A DNA stretch of 64,000 bases, taken from assembly GCA_030378005.1 (NCBI GenBank), contig JAUCGF010000084.1, positions 1-64,000 of the forward strand. Direction: 5' to 3'. Made by a program: the position numbers and the translations under genes. The stretch's first letter is position 1. Every line of letters begins with the position of its first letter. Positions 54,520 to 63,712 of the stretch are shown here, one piece after another. The notes below the pieces were generated by a model, which saw nothing but the letters and a program-made list of their open reading frames with translations, was not told the origin of the DNA and ran no database searches. Source of the DNA: Desulfococcaceae bacterium HSG9 (GTDB lineage Bacteria; Desulfobacterota; Desulfobacteria; Desulfobacterales; JAUCGF01).

Positions 54520-54915
54520 TCAATTAGCAGCATAGATCAACAATTCGGAGCTGAATTCAGCCAGAGCCAGACTTAAAGCACTAATTGAGCCTTCAAGTTC
54601 ATTTTGATCCAGATTTTCCAGTTGGAGCGTATCTCTGAAAATTATTTTTTCAGCGGTTTCATCCAGCACAAAGGCGCCGTGAACCAATTCGCGATTCATT
54701 TGCAACAAACGTTTAAACAAATCACCCGGCTCTTTAGGCGTATCCATGATAACTTGCTCTAAAATCAGAATCGGATCTTCGCAATCAATAATAAAATTTG
54801 TTATTCCGTTTTCCTCATCAGTGATAACCACAAGTTCTTCCGCTTCATCCTCATGCACGATTGGTAATTCCAATTCAAAAAGATAGGATTTAACCAGTTC
54901 AAATTTTTCTAACAT
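54520..54915 (-). CDS. YbjN / type III chaperone-fold protein
   Basis: A 131-residue acidic protein with the alternating helix-sheet layout of the YbjN/CesT fold: LEKFELVKSYLFELELPIVH, EELVVITDEENGITNFII, LFKRLLQMNRELVHGAFVLD, and a C-terminal helix (ALSLALAEFSSELLIYA). Such proteins act as small chaperones or adaptors. It sits between a K+ channel and pspA and is probably an adaptor in the stress module. AAAGGAGG before the ATG is strong. Confidence 0.82.
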   Translation of the reverse strand: MLEKFELVKSYLFELELPIVHEDEAEELVVITDEENGITNFIIDCEDPILILEQVIMDTPKEPGDLFKRLLQMNRELVHGAFVLDETAEKIIFRDTLQLENLDQNELEGSISALSLALAEFSSELLIYAAN

Positions 54916-54998
54916 GCAAACCTCCTTTGGTATTTAGGTTGTTCGTTAAAAACACACTACGACAATTAGTCCTCAGTTGCATCCTGATTCAACGATCA

Positions 54999-56027
54999 TT
55001 ACGCAAATTGGGGACGATCTTTTGCAATAACCACCAAATCATCATCTTTACAGATTATATAATCAGATTCGGGATTAGATATAAAAATGCCTTCAGAATT
55101 GTTTTCCACAGCCATACATGTTACATTATGATCTTTTTTAAAGGTGTACATCATTTCAAGGAAAGTTTTGCCAACCGTAAATGACGGCGCTTCGATTTTG
55201 TAGATTTCGTTGCCGTATCGGTTGCTCACCAATTCTGAAATAAGATGCGTTACGCCATGATCTAAAACGGACTGAACCAACAAATTGGTGGTAATTTCTC
55301 CAACCACGATAATTTCATCCGCCTTGGCCAACTCGCAATGAGTGATATTTTTAGATTCAACCAATTCAACACACACATACAGATCAGGATAAAGACTTTT
55401 AATCGTCAATGTGTCAAGAATTGTTTTAGCATCCCGAACATGGACATCAATATTATCATCCGAAAGTAAAATTGCGGAAAAGGCTTGGCCAACATTGGCT
55501 TTGTTAAGCACATCCGCGTTGATTTCCCCTTTGATAAACGTCAAATTCGGATCATCCAATGGTTTTTCATTTAACTGCGATATAAGCACAATCGGTGTTT
55601 TCATGCTTTTGTGATCCGCGCGGAGTTCGGCGATAATATCAAACCCGTTGAAATTCCAACCACATATAACAAAATGTCCGCTGACTGTTGCAGATTTCAT
55701 TCCTTTATTCTCCAGTGACTGCTCTTCAATAAAAAGGCTGGCAATTGTAGCTGTGAGGATGCCTAATAATCCGATTCCTGTAATCATAAGGATGATACCT
55801 ACAATGCGGCCGCCGAAAGACGCTGGTGAAATGTCACCATAGCCTACGGTTGTCACAGTTACGAAAGACCACCACACTGCATCCCCAAAGCTCAGTCGCT
55901 CTTCAAATTGCCAGAACACTATACTAGTCAGCAAGATCAGTGCAAAAACTATAACACCTACTTTATGAAGATTGTCTTTGCGGATTTTTATGGTAAATCG
56001 TTTGAGTATCTGAAAAACTGCATGCAT
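54999..56027 (-). CDS. Potassium channel with RCK/TrkA-N domain
   Basis: A 342-residue channel subunit. Two membrane segments flank the selectivity filter TVTTVGYGDISP; the inner helix is IVGIILMITGIGLLGILTAT. Then comes an RCK/TrkA-N domain (HFVICGWNFNGFDIIAELRA with a GxxxxG-type Rossmann start) and a TrkA-C-like region. Tetramers conduct K+ and open on ligand binding. ATG 56027 is chosen; the frame is open to a TTG at 56045. It heads the operon leading to ybjN-like, pspA and DUF4178, consistent with a published link of K+ channels to PspA loci. Confidence 0.93.
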   Translation of the reverse strand: MHAVFQILKRFTIKIRKDNLHKVGVIVFALILLTSIVFWQFEERLSFGDAVWWSFVTVTTVGYGDISPASFGGRIVGIILMITGIGLLGILTATIASLFIEEQSLENKGMKSATVSGHFVICGWNFNGFDIIAELRADHKSMKTPIVLISQLNEKPLDDPNLTFIKGEINADVLNKANVGQAFSAILLSDDNIDVHVRDAKTILDTLTIKSLYPDLYVCVELVESKNITHCELAKADEIIVVGEITTNLLVQSVLDHGVTHLISELVSNRYGNEIYKIEAPSFTVGKTFLEMMYTFKKDHNVTCMAVENNSEGIFISNPESDYIICKDDDLVVIAKDRPQFA

Positions 56028-56334
56028 GGCAATTTCACACCACAAAATAGTAGTTAAACACAGAATAAACTATTTAAACATGATTTATATCATATTTATA
56101 ATTATAGTTCAAAGAAATTAAGACGAAAATATTCAAAAGTCAATAATCAGTTCTTTAAATAAGTTGCTTTTGAAAAATTTATTCTTAAAAACACTAACTC
56201 TGCTGTTATTTCGTGCTTGACATTGATTTGCAATTTTTCTAATTTTAATTTTTAGTATAGCTTATACCGAAAAGCATAAATCCATGTACTATGCTGATTC
56301 AACCTGACAACTTTTATTGAATGAGGTTTTTTAA
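56028..56334. other. Divergent spacer between K+ channel and purD-like genes
   Basis: An AT-rich spacer of about 300 bases between divergent genes. No gene, repeat or strong promoter consensus stands out. Confidence 0.5.
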
Positions 56335-57705
56335 ATGGCAAAAGTTCTTGTATTCGGAAGCGGCGGACGTGATCACTGTCTTGCAGATAAATATGCCGGC
56401 AGCCAGCACGTTGACAAAGTTTATTTTATGCCAGGCAATCCCGGTGTCATGTTTACGCCGAAAGGTAAAAAAGGGTTAATCCAACGCGTTCCGCTTGCTG
56501 ATTCCAATGATTTTCAGAAAGTGGCTGATTTTTGCGTAGAAAATGGCGTCAACCTTGTTGATATTGGTTCTGAAAACCCTTTATCCGGAGGCTTGGCGGA
56601 TGTTCTTCACTTTAATTCGATACCAACAATCGGCCCGACGCAGGCATTTTCAATTTTAGAAAGCGACCGTGCTTTTACTAATTTTCTTCTAACCGGCAGC
56701 GGTGTGCCTAAACCTGAATATCGCGTTTTTGCGGATGCAGGCCAGGCACAAGCCTATGTTAAGAATATCGGTTATCAGGTTGTTGTGAAAGCAAACGGTC
56801 TTGCCGCCGGCAAAGGCGCTTTTGTCTGTGATGATGTAGATGATGCCCTTAAAGCAATCGAACTGCTTATGATTAAAAAAAAATTTGGCGCTTCAGGAGA
56901 CCGTATTGTAATAGAACAACGTAAATATGGTGCTGAAATATCATTTTTCACCTATTTGGACGGACGGCATGTAATGCCTCTGAAAATGTTATGCCAGGAT
57001 TATAAACCGGCCTTTGATACTGAAGATTATGACTCAATCGAAAAATTCGGGGGTAATCTGAATACCGGCGGAACAGGATGTTGCTGTCCCCATAAGCTGA
57101 TGAACGATACACTGGTAAACAGAATTATTAAAGAAATTGTCAATCCGACTGTGAACACCATTTACAACAGTTATGGCTGGAATTATAAAGGCGTGCTTTA
57201 TTTTGGCTTAAATCTTGACCCTGATAATAATCTTGAAGTCTTTGAAATCAATGTGCGCCACGGCGACCCCGAATGCGAAGTGCTTTTGCGCAAACTGTCC
57301 ACTGATCTCTTTGAACTCGGTATGGCTGTATGGGAAGGCACTCTTGATAACATAACACCTGTGTGGAACAAACAGCATTACGTTGACGTGATAGCCATGG
57401 AAGGCAGGTCCAAAGCCTCTCGCGGGTGGAATCAGGGATATCCCAAACGGTATGGGAAAAATCATGCGATTGAAGGATTGGACAAGATCGATCATGATAT
57501 TGCCATTTACTTTGCGGGTGTTGACACTCACGCAGAAAGAGGTTTGGTAACGTACGGCGGCCGCGTATTGCATATTGTTGCCGGTGCTAAAACACCGGAA
57601 GAAGCTCGGCAAAAGGCATATCGCAATATCGCCAGAATCAGTTTCAAAGACCATAAACAAAAGGATGCTGATTGTATTCGTTATCGTCAGACCATCGGAC
57701 TATAA
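56335..57705 (+). CDS. Divergent phosphoribosylamine-glycine ligase (PurD) homologue
   Basis: A 456-residue ATP-grasp protein with PurD layout: N-terminal MAKVLVFGSGGRDHCLADKY, GNPGV, an ATP-grasp core VVVKANGLAAGKGAFVCDD, and the metal site FEINVRHGDPECEVLL. It departs from PurD at normally invariant spots: GRDHCL for GREHAL, TGGTGCCCPH for TGGMGAYSP, and RHGDPECE for RFGDPETQ. It is also some 30 residues longer than usual. It either serves as the cell's only PurD, being a divergent lineage, or is a paralogue acting on another amine. It stands alone, without other purine genes, and ends in a terminator hairpin. Confidence 0.85.
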   Translation: MAKVLVFGSGGRDHCLADKYAGSQHVDKVYFMPGNPGVMFTPKGKKGLIQRVPLADSNDFQKVADFCVENGVNLVDIGSENPLSGGLADVLHFNSIPTIGPTQAFSILESDRAFTNFLLTGSGVPKPEYRVFADAGQAQAYVKNIGYQVVVKANGLAAGKGAFVCDDVDDALKAIELLMIKKKFGASGDRIVIEQRKYGAEISFFTYLDGRHVMPLKMLCQDYKPAFDTEDYDSIEKFGGNLNTGGTGCCCPHKLMNDTLVNRIIKEIVNPTVNTIYNSYGWNYKGVLYFGLNLDPDNNLEVFEINVRHGDPECEVLLRKLSTDLFELGMAVWEGTLDNITPVWNKQHYVDVIAMEGRSKASRGWNQGYPKRYGKNHAIEGLDKIDHDIAIYFAGVDTHAERGLVTYGGRVLHIVAGAKTPEEARQKAYRNIARISFKDHKQKDADCIRYRQTIGL

Positions 57706-57830
57706 AACCTATTTTGAAAATTTGGTTTTATCCTTCAGATTACTGGCAATTTACAAAATTTGTCCGTTTACTTTTTATCTGTTATATGGCATAATCAATA
57801 TTTGGTAATTTCAGATTATAAAGAACCATA

Positions 57831-57870
57831 ATTCGTGAACATTCTAAAATCACGAATGTAAAGTTTTTTT
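57831..57870 (+). terminator. Rho-independent terminator after the purD-like gene
   Basis: ATTCGTGA (57831-57838) pairs with TCACGAAT (57850-57857) around an 11-base loop; a run of seven T ends at 57870. The stem is short and AT-rich, so efficiency is uncertain. It separates the purD-like gene from the hybrid kinase gene. Confidence 0.6.
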
Positions 57871-57883
57871 ATCTATTTACGAT

Positions 57884-60100
57884 ATGCCTCAAACTGGAAG
57901 GCTGAAACTTGTGACACCACATCAACGCATTTATTTGCCTCATAACACGCGGCGCTCAATGCCGCATACCATATCGCCGCTCCCTTACACGCAATCATCA
58001 GTCCACGATTCCGTTCTGATATCCCCAAAACGCCCTTTTACTGTTGAAAAAAAATACGCTGACAAAATGGACAAACAAATTTTATCACCTGAAATTGATT
58101 CATTACTTCAACGGATTGCTGAATTAGAAGCCTTAGAATCAGAGCATACCCAAAAAGAAGAGACGTTGCGCAAGGCTGTCGCGGATGCTGAAGCCGAAAA
58201 CTGTGAGTTGATAGAAAGCAATCAACAGTTGGAAACAGTTATCACCACTCTGTTGCCCTCAAAATCCCGTCTTGCGGCCGAAAAAAAAGATGTCGAAGAA
58301 GCGGACAAGCAAAAGCTACAATCTGAAATCGATTCATTACGTCAACGGGTCAGTGAATTAGAAGTATTAGAATCCGGATACACTCTGGAAAAAGAAACGC
58401 TGCGCAAGGCTGTTGTTGATGCTGAAACTGAAAAACGTGAGTTGGTAGAGATCAATAAACAGTTGGAAGAAGTTATCGCCACAACAAAAGAGCTTTCCAA
58501 AAAGGCAGATGTGGCCAATCAGGCTAAAGGCGAATTTTTAGCTAGCATGAGTCATGAAATACGTACACCGATGAATGGTGTTATCGGCTTTACTGATATC
58601 CTTTTGAACACGGACTTAGATGAAGACCAACTTGATTATGTTAACACAATAAAACGCAGTGGTGAAGCCCTGCTTGAATTAATTAATGATATTCTTGATT
58701 TTTCCAAAATTGAGGCTGGCGAGCTGGTATTTGAAGAGATCGACTTTGATCCTGAATTGATTGCTTATGATGTTTGTGAATTGATTCGCCCTAAAATTGG
58801 GGAAAAACCCATTGAGATTAATTGCTATATTGGCAATGAACTCCCTTCTCAGGTAAAAGGTGATCCGTTGCGGTTTCGGCAGGTTTTAACCAATTTAATG
58901 GGCAATGCCCCTAAGTTCACCGAAAAAGGCTCTATCGAACTTTTATTAGATATTGAAGAGGACAAGGGAACTCAAATTAAACTGCATTCCCAGATAAAGG
59001 ACACCGGCATCGGTATCCCTGAAGACAGGCTGGCGGCCATTTTTGAACCATTCCAGCAGGTGGATGGAACAACTGCACGTAAATTTGGCGGCACAGGTTT
59101 AGGACTATCTATTTGCAAGCAGATTGCAAATCTGATGGATGGTGATATCTGGGTAGAAAGCACTCTTGGAGAAAGCACGACTTTTCACTTTACCGCTTGG
59201 CTAGGCATCTCCGAAAGTGAGGACTCTAAAAGAGATATTCCGGCAGCTCTTCTGAATAAGAAGATTCTCGTTATTGATGATAACCCCACAAGCCTGAATA
59301 TGCTGAAACATATTCTGGAACTTGCCGGCATGAATGTCGCCACTCAAAAGGACCCTGTACATATTTTAGGTGATTTGCATAAAGCGATTAATGACACTGC
59401 CCCTTTTGACCTCTGCCTATGTTACATTCAGATGAAAAATGTATCAGGATATGATATCGCCAAGCAAATTCGTAATACTCTTAACCCTTTTAAAAAAATT
59501 CCTCTGATCGCCTTATCTTCACTGATGGATACGGATGCCCAAAATTGTGAGGAGGCCGGTTTTGATGGTTTTTTAAGTAAACCGATTCGCAGAGATAAGC
59601 TCTATCAGATGCTGGAAAGGCTTTTGAAAAAAGGGCAGGAAACCACTGAAAATCCGGAAACGCAAGCAAAAAATAAAATTATCACCCAATATTCCGTGCG
59701 TGAGGCAATTAAACAATCTGTCCGTATTCTTCTGGCCGAGGACAATCCCATCAATCAGAAATTGGCCTTAATTATGCTGACCAAAGCCGGTTATAATGTG
59801 GAAGTCGCCAATAATGGCCGCGAAGCCGTTGATAAATATACCAACACACCCGATAATTTTAATTTGATCTTCATGGATATCCAAATGCCTGAACTGGATG
59901 GCCTTGAAGCGACGCGTGAAATCAGAGATATCGGATTCGATATGATCCCGATTATAGCTATGACAGCTCATGCCATGAAAGGCTATCGCGAAAAATGTTT
60001 AGATGCCGGGATGGATGATTATATTACGAAACCGATCAAACGTGATTCAGTTTTCGACATTTTAGAAAAGTGGGTGTTCAATAAAATGGGGTGGCATTAA
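57884..60100 (+). CDS. Hybrid histidine kinase with coiled-coil repeat and pseudo-receiver
   Basis: A 738-residue soluble BarA-like kinase. A basic N-terminus (1-60) is followed by a coiled coil containing a tandem duplication at a 78-residue period (units starting [12 protein letters not shown] and [12 protein letters not shown]). Then HisKA ([20 protein letters not shown]), HATPase ([34 protein letters not shown]) and two receivers. Receiver 1 ([12 protein letters not shown]) has [13 protein letters not shown], where Tyr replaces the phosphoacceptor Asp. Receiver 2 ([31 protein letters not shown]) is intact. Signals probably enter through the coiled coil. The start is uncertain: no ribosome binding site precedes ATG 57884; ATG 57960 and 58067 are alternatives. 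Confidence 0.9.
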   Translation: MPQTGRLKLVTPHQRIYLPHNTRRSMPHTISPLPYTQSSVHDSVLISPKRPFTVEKKYADKMDKQILSPEIDSLLQRIAELEALESEHTQKEETLRKAVADAEAENCELIESNQQLETVITTLLPSKSRLAAEKKDVEEADKQKLQSEIDSLRQRVSELEVLESGYTLEKETLRKAVVDAETEKRELVEINKQLEEVIATTKELSKKADVANQAKGEFLASMSHEIRTPMNGVIGFTDILLNTDLDEDQLDYVNTIKRSGEALLELINDILDFSKIEAGELVFEEIDFDPELIAYDVCELIRPKIGEKPIEINCYIGNELPSQVKGDPLRFRQVLTNLMGNAPKFTEKGSIELLLDIEEDKGTQIKLHSQIKDTGIGIPEDRLAAIFEPFQQVDGTTARKFGGTGLGLSICKQIANLMDGDIWVESTLGESTTFHFTAWLGISESEDSKRDIPAALLNKKILVIDDNPTSLNMLKHILELAGMNVATQKDPVHILGDLHKAINDTAPFDLCLCYIQMKNVSGYDIAKQIRNTLNPFKKIPLIALSSLMDTDAQNCEEAGFDGFLSKPIRRDKLYQMLERLLKKGQETTENPETQAKNKIITQYSVREAIKQSVRILLAEDNPINQKLALIMLTKAGYNVEVANNGREAVDKYTNTPDNFNLIFMDIQMPELDGLEATREIRDIGFDMIPIIAMTAHAMKGYREKCLDAGMDDYITKPIKRDSVFDILEKWVFNKMGWH

Positions 60101-60238
60101 GATTCTGAATTTTAAGAACCAAATTTTATATAAATCCGGTTAATTGAGGATTTGTTAGAAAACCGGCCTAAAAACTGATGGCTTTCGTATCTCCTTTCTC
60201 AACCGGGTTTATCTGACCGGCTCCCCAAAACAAACGAT

Positions 60239-62053
60239 TTATTTTGAAAGATGCTTAACTACCTTTTGTATTTTTTCTTTTATAATGCTCTTATCGTTTT
60301 TACGTTTAGATAGTGAGCGACGGTAATATTTCAGAGCTTTATCCGGTGTATTCATTTTCATGTAAGCGTCCCCAAGGTGTTCCAATATAATGGGATCATC
60401 GGGAACCAGAGCGGCAGCTTTTTGAAGGAATTGCAAGGCCGTATCATAATTCCCTTTTTTATAATGCACCCATCCCAGGCTGTCAGTAATATAGCCATCA
60501 TCTGGCTTAATTTTGAGCGCACGGGTTATCAGCAGTTCAGCCTCATCCAGATTTTCGCCTAATTCAGTATATGTATATCCTAAGTAGTTTAACGCATTAT
60601 GATGCTTCGGATCCAGCCCGATAACGTGTTTCATGGTTTCAATAGACGCCTGTTTCAGGCCTTGTTTATCATATACAACGCCGAGCCGAAAATGTAGCTT
60701 AGTGTTATCGGAAGCCAATGCCAAACCCTGTTTAAGTACTTTAGCCGCTCGTTCGTAATCCTCTTTTTCTTCATACATTCCACCAAGATAAAGCATTATT
60801 GCGGGCTTATCCGATGCAGTTTTGACCACTTTCTCTATACGCCGAATGGCTTCATCGACATTACCCTTATTTTGAAGAATAAACGCAATTTGAATTACTG
60901 CATCGGTATAAAAATCGGAGTCGGGCTTAACTTTATCAAAATAGCGGATAGCTATCGTGTCTTTTTTTTCCAAGTGATACACCGTAGCCGCAATATAATT
61001 AAGCTCCGAATTATGCGGAACACCTTTTAACATGCCTCTGATAATTACCAGTGCTTGGGTATGGTGCTGTCTTTCGATATAATTTTGAATCAGTTTTCTG
61101 GTAATGGCGGGTTCTTTCAGACTACGACGACCTAATAGCTTCAATATGCGGCCAGATTGTTTAAATTTTTTATTTTTGTAGTAAAAATAACCCAGCCCCA
61201 TGGCAGCCCCAATATTTTGAGCATCTGATTTCAGAATTTTCAGATAGGTTTTTTCAACTTTTTTGGCACTGCCCTGAGATTGGTACAACTTAATCAACTC
61301 CCAGAGAGGTTCCTCCAGGCCGGGTTCTAATTTCAACGTTTTTTTAAAGGCGGCTATTGCGGCTTTGGTTTTTCTTTGTTGTGCTAAAGTACGGCCAAGA
61401 AAAAAATAACCGGCATAAGATTTAGGAAACTGTTTTGTAAAGTTTTTATAAACGCGAAGCGCATTTTTCAAATCGTTTTCTTCGGTATATTGTTGGCCTA
61501 ACATCAGATAAATATTTTTTTTCAGAGGATCGAGACGAATAATTTTTTCATATATTTCTTTAGCTCCTTGGGGTTGGTTAAAAACCTGTTTCACACGGGC
61601 TGATAGAATGAGGGCTTCCAGATCATCCGGTTTTTTTTTCAACAATGCTTCCACCATTTTTAAAGTATTGGTTTCGTCTTTCTGATTCAGATAAAGCAAT
61701 ACCAGCTCTTTTTGCAGATATATTGAATGTGGGTCGGCTTGGATAGCCTTTTTCAGATCATTGACAGCCATAGCCAAATCATCATTGTTGCGTGAATCCA
61801 GCGATTTCATAAAATAAAAATACTGATTGCCAGGTTTTTCCAGCACGACTTTCTTAGGACGATAGACCTTGAGCGGAGAATGTGCCGGCGTACTTGGTTC
61901 TTTCACCGTCGGTTTGTCTTGATCCACTGATTTAGATACGGATTCCGGTTTGGGTACAGATTCAATCTTAGGGTTAGGAGCGCAGTTTAACAGTGATGTA
62001 AGAACAATAATATAAATGGATAACTTAAGAAATGGTTTGGTTTGCCTGATCAT
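60239..62053 (-). CDS. TPR-repeat lipoprotein
   Basis: A 604-residue lipoprotein: signal peptide MIRQTKPFLKLSIYIIVLTS with lipobox LLNC. A Pro/Ser/Lys/Glu-rich linker (residues 24-70) leads into about 14 tetratricopeptide units, for example HNALNYLGYTYTELGENLDE and TALQFLQKAAALVPDDPIIL. Such proteins scaffold complexes at the outer membrane; no specific partner can be named. AAAGGA precedes the ATG. It lies directly after rpoH on the same strand, but a strong hairpin separates the two. Confidence 0.9.
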   Translation of the reverse strand: MIRQTKPFLKLSIYIIVLTSLLNCAPNPKIESVPKPESVSKSVDQDKPTVKEPSTPAHSPLKVYRPKKVVLEKPGNQYFYFMKSLDSRNNDDLAMAVNDLKKAIQADPHSIYLQKELVLLYLNQKDETNTLKMVEALLKKKPDDLEALILSARVKQVFNQPQGAKEIYEKIIRLDPLKKNIYLMLGQQYTEENDLKNALRVYKNFTKQFPKSYAGYFFLGRTLAQQRKTKAAIAAFKKTLKLEPGLEEPLWELIKLYQSQGSAKKVEKTYLKILKSDAQNIGAAMGLGYFYYKNKKFKQSGRILKLLGRRSLKEPAITRKLIQNYIERQHHTQALVIIRGMLKGVPHNSELNYIAATVYHLEKKDTIAIRYFDKVKPDSDFYTDAVIQIAFILQNKGNVDEAIRRIEKVVKTASDKPAIMLYLGGMYEEKEDYERAAKVLKQGLALASDNTKLHFRLGVVYDKQGLKQASIETMKHVIGLDPKHHNALNYLGYTYTELGENLDEAELLITRALKIKPDDGYITDSLGWVHYKKGNYDTALQFLQKAAALVPDDPIILEHLGDAYMKMNTPDKALKYYRRSLSKRKNDKSIIKEKIQKVVKHLSK

Positions 62054-62077
62054 TTTGAATCCTTTATCTTTACAGAG

Positions 62078-62108
62078 GCAGCCCCTAAGGGTGGGTATTA
62101 GGGGCTGC
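62078..62108 (-). terminator. Hairpin after rpoH
   Basis: GCAGCCCCTAA (62078-62088) pairs perfectly with TTAGGGGCTGC (62098-62108) around nine bases. It lies 21 bases after the rpoH stop on the minus strand and just before the TPR gene's ribosome binding site. The GC-rich stem fits termination or attenuation, but no clear T tract follows it. Confidence 0.6.
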
Positions 62109-62128
62109 TGATAACTTATTTATTGTAA

Positions 62129-63103
62129 CTATTCTTTATCATTATTTCTGGCATAAGAAGCGAAATCCGGAATTTCGCGTTTGAAAAAATCACGCATTTT
62201 CTTTAATATATTTTTCTCCACTTGCCTGACGCGTTCTCTAGATATACCGTAAAGATCACCGATTTCCTGCAAAGTTGACGGGCTGTCGGAAAAAATACGG
62301 GAATCAAAAATTTCTAATTCACGAGGGGTCATTTTTTTGCGGAACTCAGCAATTTTTTCGTGAAGAAGGCTGTGCATCTCTTTTTGAGCCACACGATCCT
62401 CAGCCGAATCCACGTCCGGGCTGATAAATTCAATCTGTTCTGTGTCGGAGTCTTCCTTGATAGGCGCATCCAGAGAAACATCCCAGCCATCAAGACGTTG
62501 ATCCATATCGACAATTTCTTTTTCGGATACACCCAGTCTTTCTGAAAGAAGTTTTGGTTTCGGGTCAAATCCCTGATCAATCAGTTTTTCTTTTTCTTTC
62601 TTGAGCTTAAAAAACAGTTTACGCTGTCCTTGAGTCGTACCGATTTTTACCAAACGCCAATTATCCATTATGAATTTAAGAATATAGGCTTTGATCCAAA
62701 ATGAAGAGTAATAAGAAAATTTAACGTTTTTATAAGGGTCAAATTTTTTAACGGCCTGCATCAAACCGATATTGCCTTCCTGAATCAGGTCTAAAAGGTT
62801 TTGCATCCAGACACGTTGAAATTCCAACGCAATTTTTACCACCAGTCTGAGATTAGACGTTACCATAGTATAAGCCGCTTCCGTATCATCATGATCGCGA
62901 ATACGAATACCGAGTTCTTTTTCCTGCTCACGGGTTAAGAGTTGATAATTGCTGATTTCGCTCAAATAACGCTGTAGCGGATCGAATTTTACAAGGGATA
63001 CATCGCCTCGTACAGATGCGGTCTTTTTCATTTTATTAGTTCTTACGCCAGATTTTTTTTTCGTATTATTGCCTGCACTCGATTTTGTTTGTTTTTTTTT
63101 CAT
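62129..63103 (-). CDS. rpoH: RNA polymerase sigma factor RpoH (sigma-32)
   Basis: A 324-residue group 3 sigma factor for heat-shock genes. Region 1.2 is PLQRYLSEISNYQLLTREQE. Region 2 holds NLRLVVKIALEFQ and DLIQEGNIGLMQAVKKFDPY. The RpoH box is QRKLFFKLKKEKEK. Region 4 is TLQEIGDLYGISRERVRQVE. The RpoH box, not found in RpoS or RpoD, decides the name. A Lys-rich N-terminal tail of about 35 residues is unusual; ATG 63029, which gives MKKTASVRGD, is an alternative start. It precedes the TPR lipoprotein gene. Confidence 0.93.
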   Translation of the reverse strand: MKKKQTKSSAGNNTKKKSGVRTNKMKKTASVRGDVSLVKFDPLQRYLSEISNYQLLTREQEKELGIRIRDHDDTEAAYTMVTSNLRLVVKIALEFQRVWMQNLLDLIQEGNIGLMQAVKKFDPYKNVKFSYYSSFWIKAYILKFIMDNWRLVKIGTTQGQRKLFFKLKKEKEKLIDQGFDPKPKLLSERLGVSEKEIVDMDQRLDGWDVSLDAPIKEDSDTEQIEFISPDVDSAEDRVAQKEMHSLLHEKIAEFRKKMTPRELEIFDSRIFSDSPSTLQEIGDLYGISRERVRQVEKNILKKMRDFFKREIPDFASYARNNDKE

Positions 63104-63234
63104 ATTTTTTAATCTCGTTAGTTTTTAGTATCATTCCATGGGTTATCAAATTTAAAAGCGTGTTTTATAATATTAATGAATTTTATTTATATACTTTCAT
63201 TAAAATATGTGCTATAAAATATTTTTATGATTAA

Positions 63235-63311
<77 letters not shown>

Positions 63312-63712
63312 TGATCTGTCGCTTTAGCCGCATATACATACATTCAGATAATCAATTTTACTTCGTTACAAGTCATATAAATCAGACTTTAAACAATTTT
63401 ATCTTAAAATGCAACCGAATTGATACTTATCTGTTATCACTTTGATCTGGTTTTACGATCATATCTATTTTTAGATTATAATCACTTTGACGGGTGTATG
63501 AAAACAGGCTTTTCTAATTGACACATTCATTGCAATTCTTTATACATTCCAAATATAAAAGACATATAAACTTTCAGATAATCATCCGATTTAATATTTT
63601 CAGATAACTTCATTTTAATTTTAAAAAGCTGGATAAACAAGACTCAGTAGATCGAAAAATTTTATGAAATGCCGCCAAAAAAGCGCTGAGGCTTGGCAAA
63701 ATAATAAAAATA
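63312..63712. other. Spacer after tRNA-Arg
   Basis: About 400 AT-rich bases between the tRNA and the last gene. I see no gene, integrase or direct repeat of the tRNA 3' end, so there is no sign of an integrated element at this tRNA within the window. Confidence 0.5.

Noticed and set aside
62129-63103. RpoS or primary sigma factor
   Set aside because: The RpoH box QRKLFFKLKK is present, while the long region 1.1 and non-conserved insert of RpoD are absent.
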